41,313 nt of DNA from Oceanobacter mangrovi. GTDB lineage: Bacteria > Pseudomonadota > Gammaproteobacteria > Pseudomonadales > Oceanobacteraceae. Positions 32,907 through 41,187 of this stretch are shown in pieces. The position numbers were made by a program, and so were the translations under genes. Every line of letters begins with the position of its first letter. The stretch's first letter is position 1. The notes beneath the pieces were generated by a model. It was not told the origin of the DNA and ran no database searches. It worked only from the letters and a program-made list of their open reading frames with translations. The stretch covers positions 1 through 41,313 of the forward strand of contig NZ_JAHXZR010000016.1 in NCBI RefSeq assembly GCF_019740315.1. The letters are read 5' to 3'.

Positions 32907-35288
32907 ATGTCTCCACAATTGCCAATTCAGAAGCCGGTGACTGACGAAGTCCCGCACCTGTTTTCTCATCATCCGTACTGGGCTGAATGCTTTGGTACCG
33001 CGCCGTTCCTGCCGATGTCGCGCGAGGAAATGGATCAGCTGGGTTGGGACAGTTGCGATGTGATTCTGGTCAACGGCGATGCCTACGTCGACCATCCGAG
33101 CTTCGGCGTAGCGGTGATTGGCCGGTTGCTGGAAAGCCAGGGCTTCCGGGTCGGGGTGATCTGCCAGCCAGACTGGAACAACCCGCAGGAGTTTATGAAG
33201 CTCGGCAAGCCGAACCTCTATTTTGGCGTGTCGGCAGGCAACATGGACTCGCTGATCAACAAATACACCGCCGACCTCAAGGTGCGCTCGGAAGATGCCT
33301 ATACCCCCCACGGCACGCCGGACAAGCGCCCGGACCGCGCGGTGATTGTGTATTCGCAGAAAATTCGTGAAGTCTATAAAGACGTGCCGATTGTGGTGGG
33401 CGGTATTGAAGCCAGCCTGCGCCGGATCGCCCAGTACGATTACTGGAGTGATCAGGTGCGTCGTTCGGTTCTGATCGACTCCGGTGCCGACCTGCTGCTG
33501 TACGGCAACGCCGAGCGGGCGCTGGTGGACGTGACTCATCAGCTGGCCGAAGGCCGCAAGATCGAAGATATTATCGACGTTCGCGGCACTGCCTTTGTGC
33601 GCGACCTGCCGCCAGCAGGCTGGACTGAAATTGACTCCACTCGTATCGATTGGCCCGGCCATATCGACCTGCTGCCAAATCCGTATGAGATGAAAGAAGC
33701 CAATACTGATTCTTGTGCGTCTGATCAGCAGTCGAAAGAAGAGGGCGTCGACCCGGACGTGATGCCGGTGAAAATCGTGCCGATGCCGTTGCAACGCAAG
33801 GTCGAGCACGACAACGCCACCACCTACATTCGCTTGCCGTCGTTCGAGAAAGTTCGTAATGACAGCGCGTTATACGCTCATGCCTCACGGGTGCTGCACC
33901 AGGAATCCAACCCCTATAACGCCCGTCCGTTAATCCAGAAACACGCCAGCAAGGAAGTGTGGATCAATCCACCTCCAATCCCGCTGGAAACCGACGAAAT
34001 GGATTCCGTCTTTGCGTTGCCATATCAGCGCATTGCGCACCCAAGCTATGGCGAAGCTCGTATTCCGGCCTACGAGATGATCCGCTTCTCGGTCAACATC
34101 ATGCGTGGCTGCTTTGGTGGCTGTACCTTCTGTTCGATTACCGAACACGAAGGTCGCATTATCCAGAGCCGTTCCGAAGACAGTATTATTCGTGAGATCG
34201 AAGAAATCCGCGACAAGGTACCCGGCTTTACCGGCACCATCTCTGACCTGGGCGGCCCAACCGCCAACATGTACATGCTGACCTGCAAGAGTCCGACCAT
34301 TCTGAAGAACTGTCGGCGCTTGTCGTGCGTGTTCCCGGGTATCTGTAAAAACCTCGAAACCAGCCACAAACACACCACCGCGCTGTATCGCCGCGCCCGT
34401 GACCTGCCGGGCGTTAAACGGATTGCCATTGCTTCCGGCCTGCGTTACGACCTGGCGGTGGAAGATCCGGAATACGTCCGTGAACTGGTGACCCACCACG
34501 TCGGTGGTTTGCTGAAAATCGCTCCGGAACACACTGAACAAAACGTGCTGAACAAAATGATGAAGCCGGGCATGGGCACCTATGACCGCTTCAAGAAAAT
34601 GTTCGACAAGTTCTCCAAAGAAGCGGGCAAGGAACAGTATCTGATTCCGTACTTTATCGCCGCCCACCCGGGTAGCGACAGCACCGAAATGATGAACCTG
34701 GCGCTGTGGCTGAAGCGCAACAAGATGCGGGTAGACCAGGTGCAAACCTTCTATCCGTCACCGATGTCGCTGGCAACGGCCATGTACCACTCCGAGCGGA
34801 ACCCGCTCAGCCGCATGAGCTACAAGTCGCCGAAGATGCACATCGCCCGCGACATCAATGAGCGACGGGTGCAAAAAGCCTTCCTGCGTTACCACGACGA
34901 ACGTAACTGGCCAGTGCTGCGGGAAGAGCTGCGCAAGCTTGGTCGCCACGACCTGATCGGCAAGGGTGCCAACGCCCTGATTCCGGATGAAGATTCTTCG
35001 GCGGGTCATAACCCGCGCCCGGGTTTCAAGGCCAAAGGTCGCGGTAACAGCAATGGCAATGGAAACAGCAGCGGAAACAGCAAGAGTCATGGCAGTGGCC
35101 AGCAGAAATCTGGCGGCCAGACAAACGGCCTGAAGGGCGGCCGAGGTACACCGGGCAAAACCCACAAGGGCGGCGTCAAGAAAGACACTCCCGTCAACGC
35201 CCAGAACCCGGCTGGCCAGAGCAACAAGCCCGCGGCATCCAGACCTGGCACAGCCAAACCCGCCAAGCGCGTACGCAAACTGAAATAA
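32907..35288 (+). CDS. ygiQ: YgiQ-family radical SAM protein
   Basis: 793 residues. The N-terminal domain (about 20-330) has the [34 protein letters not shown] block of the family. The radical SAM core (about 385-670) has [10 protein letters not shown], the CX3CX2C cluster that binds the 4Fe-4S and S-adenosylmethionine. The last 90 residues are a low-complexity basic tail rich in Gly, Asn, Ser, Lys and Pro, ending KRVRKLK, common in this family and possibly nucleic-acid binding. The biochemical role of YgiQ is not established. The ribosome binding site is weak. Confidence 0.93.
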   Translation: MSPQLPIQKPVTDEVPHLFSHHPYWAECFGTAPFLPMSREEMDQLGWDSCDVILVNGDAYVDHPSFGVAVIGRLLESQGFRVGVICQPDWNNPQEFMKLGKPNLYFGVSAGNMDSLINKYTADLKVRSEDAYTPHGTPDKRPDRAVIVYSQKIREVYKDVPIVVGGIEASLRRIAQYDYWSDQVRRSVLIDSGADLLLYGNAERALVDVTHQLAEGRKIEDIIDVRGTAFVRDLPPAGWTEIDSTRIDWPGHIDLLPNPYEMKEANTDSCASDQQSKEEGVDPDVMPVKIVPMPLQRKVEHDNATTYIRLPSFEKVRNDSALYAHASRVLHQESNPYNARPLIQKHASKEVWINPPPIPLETDEMDSVFALPYQRIAHPSYGEARIPAYEMIRFSVNIMRGCFGGCTFCSITEHEGRIIQSRSEDSIIREIEEIRDKVPGFTGTISDLGGPTANMYMLTCKSPTILKNCRRLSCVFPGICKNLETSHKHTTALYRRARDLPGVKRIAIASGLRYDLAVEDPEYVRELVTHHVGGLLKIAPEHTEQNVLNKMMKPGMGTYDRFKKMFDKFSKEAGKEQYLIPYFIAAHPGSDSTEMMNLALWLKRNKMRVDQVQTFYPSPMSLATAMYHSERNPLSRMSYKSPKMHIARDINERRVQKAFLRYHDERNWPVLREELRKLGRHDLIGKGANALIPDEDSSAGHNPRPGFKAKGRGNSNGNGNSSGNSKSHGSGQQKSGGQTNGLKGGRGTPGKTHKGGVKKDTPVNAQNPAGQSNKPAASRPGTAKPAKRVRKLK

Positions 35289-35356
35289 ACCAGCGGCAGT
35301 GGGGCAGCGATCCTGCTGCCCGCCCATTTGGGCACAGAATCGTTTTAGGTAAAAAC

Positions 35357-35863
35357 ATGTCTGTCACTGCAATTCAAACCGGCCACTGGGCCGACATCAT
35401 GGAAATCCAGCAGCACTGCTACCGTGAAGTTGAGCCCGAATCCTTGCAGGCGCTGCAAAGCAAATGGCATCACTCGCCACACTGTTGTTTTACCTTGCTG
35501 CAAAACGACAAGCCGCAAGCCTACTTGTTAGCCCATGAGTGGTCTGGCGAACAACCTCCCAAACTGAACAAGCCGCTGGCCGCCAAGGCTGCTGATCCTG
35601 CAGCCAACGCCCAAAAGCGCAAAACCCAGTGGTACTTGCACGACCTGGCGATTTCCCCCAGCGCCGCTGGCAAAGGCATTGGCCGCCGTATGGTCGAACA
35701 CTTCCTGCAACAAGCCGAAAAGCATCGTTGCGATCAGGTGTTATTGGTTTCAGTGCAGGATTCCGCCGGCTTCTGGCAGAAATTCGGCTTTGAAGAACAG
35801 CCCGATAATCCTCCCTGTGACAGTTATGGTGAACAGGCGGTGACGATGAAGCTGGAGATGTGA
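35357..35863 (+). CDS. GNAT-family N-acetyltransferase
   Basis: 168 residues. The acetyl-CoA-binding motif is in WYLHDLAISPSAAGKGIGRRMVEHFL (about 92-117), and the C-terminal VSVQDSAGFWQKFGFEE is the usual GNAT end. An insertion (about 55-90, rich in Ala and Lys) separates the first strands. Cytoplasmic; the acceptor is unknown. It follows ygiQ after 68 bases on the same strand and is the last core gene before the integron. Confidence 0.88.
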   Translation: MSVTAIQTGHWADIMEIQQHCYREVEPESLQALQSKWHHSPHCCFTLLQNDKPQAYLLAHEWSGEQPPKLNKPLAAKAADPAANAQKRKTQWYLHDLAISPSAAGKGIGRRMVEHFLQQAEKHRCDQVLLVSVQDSAGFWQKFGFEEQPDNPPCDSYGEQAVTMKLEM

Positions 35864-35903
35864 GTCCAGCTAGCACTGCTAGGATACGCTGATTGCTCGG
35901 GAG

Positions 35904-35922
35904 TGCGGGCGACCCGCCCGCA
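35904..35922. terminator. Hairpin between the GNAT gene and the integrase remnant
   Basis: TGCGGGCG (35904-35911) pairs perfectly with CGCCCGCA (35915-35922) around a 3-base loop. No T-run. It sits between convergent genes and may slow transcription in both directions. Confidence 0.45.
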
Positions 35923-35931
35923 TCCCGGCGG

Positions 35932-36584
35932 TTATGCAGGTAAATGGGTTAAGTAAGCTATCTCCGTACCCGCAAAATACTGGCCGATCAAATGGGTATA
36001 AATCTGCGTGGTCGAAACGTCTGAATCTCTATGGCACTGGCCATGGCGGCTTCAATATTCCCCTGAAGTGAAGGAGAAAGGATCGTTACCCGATCTTTGT
36101 CGCCTTTACCGCTGTGTACGGTCAGGGCTCGACGCGAAAAATCGAAATCCTTGATTCTCAGGCGTAAACATTCCGAAATCCGCAAACCTGACCCAAACAG
36201 GAGAGAGGATATCAGCCGATCCCGGTTGTTCTTCACTGCCAGAATTCGCCCGACCTCCTGCGATGAAATCACTACCGGCAACTTGGCGGGCTTGTTGGCA
36301 TGCTGAAACCCCAGATCACCCAGAGGCGACTCCAGATAAGTGTTATAGAGAAAAGCCAGTGCATTTAGAGCCAGCTTCTGGGTATTCACCGAGACATGGC
36401 GGTCATTCGCCAGAAATCCCAGAAACTGCACCACCTCAGCAGCGCCCATATCTTTGGGATGCCTGAGTTTCTGGTAGCGAATAAAAAACCGAATCCAGTA
36501 AACATAGGTTTTCTCGGTGCTGAGGCTATACCCACGAGTGCGCATGAAGCGACGAATGTCATTGAGAAAGGGGCTGGAAGTCAT
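35932..36584 (-). pseudogene. intI: Integron integrase, inactivated by internal deletion and frameshift
   Basis: From ATG 36584 (AAGGAG upstream) the N-terminal and early catalytic parts match integron integrases: SLSTEKTYVYWIRFFIRYQKLRHP, LALNALAFLYNTYLE, KLPVVISSQEVGRIL, then LLFGSGLRISECLRLR with the first catalytic Arg, and VHSGKGDKDR. Full IntI proteins have about 320 residues; this frame stops at 35988 after 198. At about 36030 the sequence jumps, in another frame, to the last 30 codons (HRDSDVSTTQIYTHLIGQYF...) ending at TAA 35932-35934, which include the catalytic Tyr. About 115 codons with the His-x-x-Arg box and the IntI-specific helix are missing, so no active enzyme can be made. 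Confidence 0.85.
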
Positions 36585-36592
36585 TGATCGCT

Positions 36593-36632
36593 CCTTGATC
36601 AAAGCTGTATGTATGTACAGCTTTGATCAAGG
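36593..36632 (-). promoter_or_regulatory. LexA (SOS) box of the integrase promoter
   Basis: CTGTATGTATGTACAG at 36605-36620 fits the LexA consensus CTG-N10-CAG with the preferred alternating TA core. It is embedded in a larger perfect palindrome: 17-base arms 36593-36609 and 36616-36632 around 6 bases. It lies directly upstream of the integrase ribosome binding site, as in other chromosomal integrons where the SOS response controls intI. Confidence 0.85.
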
Positions 36633-36910
36633 TGTGAGAAAATCAATGCGCACTTTTCCAACGGGCTTGCGCGCTTTCCCGGGCACTGTTACGGTTAAGG
36701 TCTTGATACATGGACGGTTATTGCGCAGGTTTACAGATTAGTGCGCAATGCGAACCGGAGTTAATGCGCAGCCTGCCCGGCCAGACTTGCTTTCTCAGAA
36801 TGGATTGATCTGGAAATGGACTTTACACCCCGTCTTTCAAAGAGTTACTGCACCTTTCCAGAAACTGGATTACCCAGAAAGCGCGCATGCGCACTAATAA
36901 ACTGTTATAA
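36633..36910 (+). other. attI region of the integron
   Basis: The segment between the integrase and the first cassette. It ends in the core GTTATAA (36904-36910), where the first cassette is joined after the G. The hexamer TGCGCA occurs five times (36647, 36722, 36742, 36765, 36888), a candidate set of integrase-binding repeats. The cassette promoter is expected here or in intI but I cannot place it with confidence. Confidence 0.7.
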
Positions 36911-36913
36911 GCC

Positions 36914-37222
36914 ATGAAGAGAAAGTGCCAAGAATGCGGTGATCAATCAGTGAAGCTTGATTTAATAGGTTTCAAGAACAGGTTGGTTTGCGAAAGTTGT
37001 TTTGCACAGTACGAGATGACGAGTGGCCAAAAATGGCTGGTTTCATTTGGTAGCGCATTTTTTGCGTCTGCTGCAATCTATGCAGGCTTTCTTGCACAAA
37101 GCTGGTTTGTATTCTTTTTTATAGGTTTAGGCTTCCCGTTGGCTCTGCATATTTTCGTCGAAAAGTACGCAAAGTTAAAACTAGTGGGTATTAAAGGTAT
37201 GTTGCGTGCCAAAGGCTTATAA
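36914..37222 (+). CDS. Cassette 1: zinc-ribbon membrane protein
   Basis: 102 residues. Two Cys pairs, CQEC (4-7) and CESC (26-29), form a likely zinc ribbon, followed by two hydrophobic segments (about 44-62 and 66-84) and a basic tail. The start lies 3 bases after the attI core with no Shine-Dalgarno, so translation would depend on the attI sequence or be leaderless. The stop TAA lies inside the attC left core. Function unknown. Confidence 0.7.
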   Translation: MKRKCQECGDQSVKLDLIGFKNRLVCESCFAQYEMTSGQKWLVSFGSAFFASAAIYAGFLAQSWFVFFFIGLGFPLALHIFVEKYAKLKLVGIKGMLRAKGL

Positions 37223-37306
37223 CAAGCCGCTCAAATTCGTTCCGGCCACAAAAGGCGTGGCCTCCACCGGACTCTCTAACGCTCGCCGTTTAGCGGGGCG
37301 TTACGT
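37217..37306 (+). repeat. attC site 1
   Basis: A 90-base site from core TTATAAC to GTTACGT, with an imperfect inner palindrome (CCGGCCAC...GTGGCCTCCACCGG). Nearly identical to attC 2 and attC 6, the type expected for the resident integron. Confidence 0.92.
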
Positions 37307-37319
37307 TGCAAGGTGAAGT

Positions 37320-37850
37320 ATGAAGCAAGCATCACGGTTTATGCCAAAGTACGAACCTAGAAAGGCAAGCAAGCATGCGTTAATTGCTTTTTTGGCGATA
37401 GCGGTAGCAATCGTTATTTATCAGCCTTGGTATCTGCTAGTGATTGCAGGAATAGCGTTGTTAGTAATAGTTTGGAGCGGTATAGATCAGCCTAAAGTAG
37501 AGAGACATTTTCAAAGTTTATGCAAAGATCGTAGTGGTTTATCTATCTGTGAATTTGCCAGGGAATTTGATCCAAAGGTTGTAGATACTTGGATTATCCG
37601 AGCAGTCTATGAGCAGCTCCAAGCAGCGCTTCCAACAAAGCAAAATGTTCCTATAAAGGCTTCTGATAGTTTGTTCGATACATTGATGCTTGACGAAGAT
37701 GATCTCGATCTGGAATTAGTTGAGGAAATTGCGCAACGAACTAGCCGGAGCCTTGAAGGCTACGAAAGTAACCCTTACTACGGCAAGGTAACAACGGCAC
37801 GAAACTTGGTGCTATTTTTTAATCATCAGGCTCGTGCCAATGCAACGTAA
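37320..37850 (+). CDS. Cassette 2: two-helix membrane protein with cytoplasmic domain
   Basis: 176 residues. Two closely spaced hydrophobic segments (about 21-36 and 38-54) with a basic N-terminus, then a roughly 120-residue acidic helical domain (DEDDLDLELVEEIAQRTSRSLEG). AAGGTGA precedes the ATG. The stop overlaps attC 2. No family recognised. Confidence 0.7.
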   Translation: MKQASRFMPKYEPRKASKHALIAFLAIAVAIVIYQPWYLLVIAGIALLVIVWSGIDQPKVERHFQSLCKDRSGLSICEFAREFDPKVVDTWIIRAVYEQLQAALPTKQNVPIKASDSLFDTLMLDEDDLDLELVEEIAQRTSRSLEGYESNPYYGKVTTARNLVLFFNHQARANAT

Positions 37851-37934
37851 CAAGCCGCTTAAATTCGTTCCGGCCACAAAAAGCGTGGCCTCCACCGGAC
37901 TCGCTACCGCTCGCCGTTTAGCGGGGCGTTATAC
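37845..37934 (+). repeat. attC site 2
   Basis: A 90-base site from ACGTAAC to GTTATAC, same type as attC 1 with a handful of changes. Confidence 0.92.
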
Positions 37935-37939
37935 GTAAT

Positions 37940-38227
37940 ATGGCATCGAAGAAATCAGCATTAGAACAAGCAGCAGGAAAACTAATTTCAGCCATTCAAC
38001 GGGAATGGGGTAAGGAGCTTGGTGAATCTGTTGCTGAAGTAAGCGAATGTGTCATGGATAAAGGGCATGATCTACTTCGGGCGTCAAAGGAAAGAGAAGT
38101 GCGTTGTATCCTAGGTGGGCTTAGCGTAACCCAATATTTAGGGGAACTCTGGGTTTACAGGCATCCCGAAGTTAAGGAATTAATAGCTCAATTTGAAAGG
38201 GAGCTTGAAGCAAGTGAAAGCGTATAA
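37940..38227 (+). CDS. Cassette 3: small soluble helical protein
   Basis: 95 residues, no signal or membrane segment, predicted mostly helical, with a mixed charged start and the segment CILGGLSVTQYLGELWVYRHPEVK in the C-terminal half. The ATG is only a few bases past the previous attC core and has no clear ribosome binding site. No family recognised; cassettes often encode such small soluble proteins. Confidence 0.65.
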   Translation: MASKKSALEQAAGKLISAIQREWGKELGESVAEVSECVMDKGHDLLRASKEREVRCILGGLSVTQYLGELWVYRHPEVKELIAQFERELEASESV

Positions 38228-38311
38228 CAATGGCCTGATGTTCGCCGCTATCGCGGCTGGGACCTCCACTGCGCTGGCGCTCCGTTCCGGCCCCATAGGC
38301 GGGCGTTATAT
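38222..38311 (+). repeat. attC site 3
   Basis: A 90-base site from GTATAAC to GTTATAT, with inner arms GCCGCTATCGCGGC and complementary CGGCCCC/TTCCGG parts. Different in sequence from attC 1, 2 and 6. Confidence 0.88.
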
Positions 38312-38320
38312 GGACGAAGC

Positions 38321-38641
38321 ATGGAAAATCAATTAACCCGCGGAGAAGGTAAGCGAGTAATGTATGTCGAGAACAAAGAAGGCAGCATTGATGAATTCGC
38401 TGCGCACATTGGTTGGGTTACCTTCTCCAAAACTGGTAAAACTGTTTACTATAAAAATAAAGTGCTAAATCGAATCAAAGGTGGCGGTATATCCGGGAAC
38501 CACATGGACGAAGCTACTGGGAAGGAATATTGGGTTTCTGGTATTAAGAAGCGTGGCTCAAACACACACTGGGCAGAATCTACCGCCGTAAAAATCGACG
38601 ATGATGCCAGAGAAGAATATGAACGCATCATCAATAGTTAA
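38321..38641 (+). CDS. Cassette 4: small beta-rich conserved protein
   Basis: 106 residues, soluble. The core KRVMYVENKEG, ARIGWVTFSKTGKTVYYKNK-like strand region (here HIGWVTFSKTGKTVYY), GISGNHMDEATGKEYWVSG and HWAESTAVKIDDDAREEY is one I recall from a widespread small protein family often carried in cassettes and wrongly labelled 1-deoxyxylulose-5-phosphate synthase. That memory is unverified; function unknown. Confidence 0.75.
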   Translation: MENQLTRGEGKRVMYVENKEGSIDEFAAHIGWVTFSKTGKTVYYKNKVLNRIKGGGISGNHMDEATGKEYWVSGIKKRGSNTHWAESTAVKIDDDAREEYERIINS

Positions 38642-38644
38642 TCC

Positions 38645-38722
38645 ATATAACAAGCGCATGTTATTCAGCCGCTGCGCGGCTTTGGACCTCCTTTCAGTCG
38701 GCCCCAAATGCGGGCGTTATAT
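38645..38722 (+). repeat. attC site 4
   Basis: A 78-base site from ATATAAC to GTTATAT, with inner palindrome GCCGCTGCGCGGC. Acquired-type sequence, unlike attC 1. Confidence 0.88.
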
Positions 38723-38740
38723 GCCAAATGGAGTGTTCTA

Positions 38741-38994
38741 ATGGATTTCGGTGTTCGTGAAGGTGTGGCTGGATTTTTATTGTTTATTCACTTCTGCATT
38801 GCCTTCATGTTGACCATAGAGCTAAATAATATTTTAATTTTTCAAAGCCTAAGAAATTCATGTGGTATTTGTTTGTCTGGTTAGTCCCTTTCATAGGATC
38901 TGCCTTAGCACATAAACACTTCAAAATCGGATGGGCAAAGGGAAGTGGAAGTGGCAGTGGAAATGATGGTGGCTTTGGAGGATATGATGGCTGA
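38741..38994 (+). pseudogene. Cassette 5: small membrane protein, frameshifted
   Basis: ATG 38741 (GGAG upstream) opens a 46-codon frame with a hydrophobic segment. A second frame from ATG 38860 to TGA 38992-38994 encodes a further hydrophobic segment and a Gly/Ser-rich tail. Adding one T to the T5 run at 38838-38842 joins them into one protein of about 84 residues with two membrane segments and a GSGSG...GGFGG tail. Either the gene is broken, the base is a sequencing error, or the two frames are translated separately. Confidence 0.6.
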
Positions 38995-39008
38995 ATTAAA
39001 GAAAAAGC

Positions 39009-39092
39009 ATATAACAAAAAATTCAAGTCGCCCGCAAGCGGGCTGGGACCTTCAAAGCTTCGCTTTTTCGGCCCCTTAATTGAGCGTTAGTG
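39009..39092 (+). repeat. attC site 5
   Basis: An 84-base site from ATATAAC to GTTAGTG, with inner palindrome CGCCCGCAAGCGGGC and AAGCTTCGCTTTTTCGGCCCC. Confidence 0.85.
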
Positions 39093-39114
39093 CTACCACA
39101 TCAAGGAGATAAAT

Positions 39115-39447
39115 ATGAGTGGAATAGTTGAGTACATGGAAGAACAGGAAACAAGGAAAGCCCTGGTCTCTGTTCTTCAATATTTGCTTGATTCAGACAT
39201 GATCGAGGATGATCGTGCGCAAGGAATAATTCGCCAAATTATTGGTGAGGGAACCTTAGATAATCTTTCAGATAAGCAGATTTATCGTTATGAGCAAGAT
39301 GTCCTTCATCTAGTAGAAGTAGGCTGTGACGGGCATTGTGATGGAATGATTGATATCCATGATTTAGAAAATGCTTATTTAAGAGAGATGGAGCTGGGTG
39401 GTCTGTATTGCCAACATTGTATGTATGATATCGAAAACCAGCACTAA
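39115..39447 (+). CDS. Cassette 6: acidic protein with Cys-rich C-terminus
   Basis: 110 residues, acidic and helical in the first 75, then CDGHCDG and YCQHC pairs that could bind a metal. AAGGAG precedes the ATG. Stop lies in attC 6. No family recognised. Soluble, no signal peptide. Confidence 0.7.
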   Translation: MSGIVEYMEEQETRKALVSVLQYLLDSDMIEDDRAQGIIRQIIGEGTLDNLSDKQIYRYEQDVLHLVEVGCDGHCDGMIDIHDLENAYLREMELGGLYCQHCMYDIENQH

Positions 39448-39531
39448 CAAGCCCCTTAAATTCGTTCTGGCCACAAAAGGCGTGGCCTCCACCGGACTCG
39501 CTAACGCTCGCCGTTTAGCGGAGCGTTATAA
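39442..39531 (+). repeat. attC site 6
   Basis: A 90-base site from CACTAAC to GTTATAA, nearly identical to attC 1 and 2 (resident type). Confidence 0.92.
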
Positions 39532-39550
39532 GCTCGATAGGAGGTCATTA

Positions 39551-40315
39551 ATGAGTGCTAGCTGGAAGCTGTTTGTCACGATCTTGTATATTGTGTATTC
39601 GTCGGTTGTCTTTTCAGCTGAAATAGAGTCGTTTCCTTCTGGCGCCGAAAAGTTGCTCCCCACCGTGCCGACGAGCTTCAAGACCTATACGCCATACGCT
39701 ATCAACTACTCCCCTGAGTGGCTTGGTAGTAACATCTTGTTCTTGGCTCCTGAGCTATCCGGCCATGCAAGCGTTTTTAAGAGTTCTCCAGAGCAAGACG
39801 GATTTTCAGTCAAGTTTCAACTAGATAGAACGGAATTCGTCGTATCGTTTGATGGAGGTGCCAGCGAAGACCCCGGGTTTCTCGTGGAATCCTCAAAGTT
39901 GAGGGAGTCAGCAGTGCTTGGTGGTGAAACTCTTTATATTTCGTCATCGGGTCACTTTTATTCGGTAGCCAGATCAAACGAAGATTTCGAGGTTAGACGG
40001 AAATACGTTGTTCGCAATGGAGAGCTAGAGGAGGTTCTGCAGCCGTTTTATTCTGTGAATATGGACTGCACCGCATCAGAAGACATCATACTCTTTCAAA
40101 TGGAATGTGACGGTGGCGAGGAAGTCGCGCGCATTCCAAAGGATGGAACGGTGCGCGTCTTGGCTCGATCTACGAAAAATGGATGCCAAAGGGAAGGTGG
40201 GCAATATCTAGTTTTGACGCCATTTGGTTTGCTTGGCTGGGTCACGTCCACTGCTGGGTACCTGCATTTCTCGGAAGGAAAACCGTTAAGTTGTTTGAAT
40301 TATCATGGTGACTAG
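39551..40315 (+). CDS. Cassette 7: secreted or periplasmic protein
   Basis: 254 residues from ATG 39551 (AGGAGG upstream); the longer frame starting at 39398 overlaps the previous gene and is rejected. A signal peptide (MSASWKLFVTILYIVYSSVVFSA, cleavage after FSA) leads to a beta-rich protein with four late Cys (C in MDCTASED, MECDGGEE, NGCQREGG and SCLNYHGD) that could form disulfides. Large for a cassette and with a higher GC than its neighbours. No family recognised. Confidence 0.75.
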   Translation: MSASWKLFVTILYIVYSSVVFSAEIESFPSGAEKLLPTVPTSFKTYTPYAINYSPEWLGSNILFLAPELSGHASVFKSSPEQDGFSVKFQLDRTEFVVSFDGGASEDPGFLVESSKLRESAVLGGETLYISSSGHFYSVARSNEDFEVRRKYVVRNGELEEVLQPFYSVNMDCTASEDIILFQMECDGGEEVARIPKDGTVRVLARSTKNGCQREGGQYLVLTPFGLLGWVTSTAGYLHFSEGKPLSCLNYHGD

Positions 40316-40324
40316 TCGAGAGCG

Positions 40325-40384
40325 CTCTAACCATCCACTCAACCGGACGCTCCTTTCGTCGCGCCGGTTAGCGGCACGTTATGT
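40325..40384 (+). repeat. attC site 7
   Basis: A short 60-base site from CTCTAAC to GTTATGT, with arms AACCGGAC...GCGCCGGTT. Differs from all other sites in length and sequence. Confidence 0.82.
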
Positions 40385-40406
40385 TTTTTGAGGGTGGCTG
40401 ATAAAT

Positions 40407-40784
40407 ATGGGAAAGTGGGACACGGCAATAATCAAGAGTGTGTTTTGGCCTGCATTTCTTATCCTTGTCTACGCCGTTTATGAAATAGGTATTCCTGAAG
40501 ATTTAGATAGCCTAGCGGGGCTAGGAATGTTTTCTTTGTTATTCTTGGGGGTATATCTAGTTTTCTCAATAATTGGTTGGTTGTTATTTGGGCTACCAAT
40601 TCATTGGCTAATTTGTAGGTACGGCAGCGGTAGCTATTTTCTATATATTGGCGCAGCCATACTGTTCACTTTGGGGGTGTATTGTTTTTCTGGGGTAGCC
40701 GAAGCAGCGTTTATCTATGGCTTTGTTGCTTTAATTCAGGCATTAATATTCAAATACTATGTGCACAAACAACCACAAACATAA
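40407..40784 (+). CDS. Cassette 8: four-helix membrane protein
   Basis: 125 residues with about four hydrophobic segments (about 10-27, 39-60, 75-92, 98-115), short loops and a basic C-terminus. GAGGGTGG lies upstream of the ATG. Stop inside attC 8. No family recognised. Confidence 0.7.
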   Translation: MGKWDTAIIKSVFWPAFLILVYAVYEIGIPEDLDSLAGLGMFSLLFLGVYLVFSIIGWLLFGLPIHWLICRYGSGSYFLYIGAAILFTLGVYCFSGVAEAAFIYGFVALIQALIFKYYVHKQPQT

Positions 40785-40840
40785 CAAGTAAAGCAAGCGG
40801 GACGCCTGCTGCGCAGCAGCCCCTTCTTTGGGCGTTAAGC
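40779..40840 (+). repeat. attC site 8
   Basis: A 62-base site from ACATAAC to GTTAAGC, with the palindrome CTGCTGCGCAGCAG in the middle. Confidence 0.88.
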
Positions 40841-40863
40841 AATAATTTTGGGGTTATTTATAA

Positions 40864-41187
40864 GTGAAGGCATCTCAATCAGTAATTATTATTCTACTTG
40901 TCGCGAACTTGGTGGCAACGGTGTGGTTTGGTTTAAATGACCGTGTCACAAGTACACTGTCTGTTTCTGAAAAGGCCGCTGAACATGAATTGCCATCTGT
41001 TGTTAATTCTGAAGAAAGATCGCGGTTATATGCGCAGTTCGCGAAAGCTTTCAACGCTCAGGATTATAGCGCCCTATATAACATGTTTGGTCCGGCGGCT
41101 AGAGCTCAATTTTCTAGAGAGTCAGCAGATGCGGAATTTATAAAGCTTAATAAATATTTTGGGTCAGTAAAGGACGGGGCTTTTACC
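40864..41187 (+). pseudogene. Cassette 9: exported protein cut by an IS3-family element
   Basis: A GTG start at 40864 opens a frame with an N-terminal signal-like segment (VIIILLVANLVATVWFGL). A helical segment then reads SRLYAQFAKAFNAQDYSALYNMFGPAARAQFS, resembling DUF3887/NTF2-like domains in which a small secreted protein measures or modifies an unknown partner. After 108 codons the frame enters the IS end at 41188, and the last nine residues are encoded by the IS. The attC of this cassette is not seen. Confidence 0.7.

Noticed and set aside
36585-36602. TTG start giving six more integrase residues
   Set aside because: It would run through the ribosome binding site AAGGAG that serves ATG 36584.
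37217-39531. CRISPR array suggested by the repeated attC blocks
   Set aside because: Units are 60-90 bases with internal dyad symmetry and gene-length spacing, which is the attC pattern; no cas genes are present.
39398-39550. Longer N-terminus for the cassette 7 protein
   Set aside because: It would be translated from within the previous cassette and through attC 6; AGGAGG and a signal peptide mark ATG 39551.
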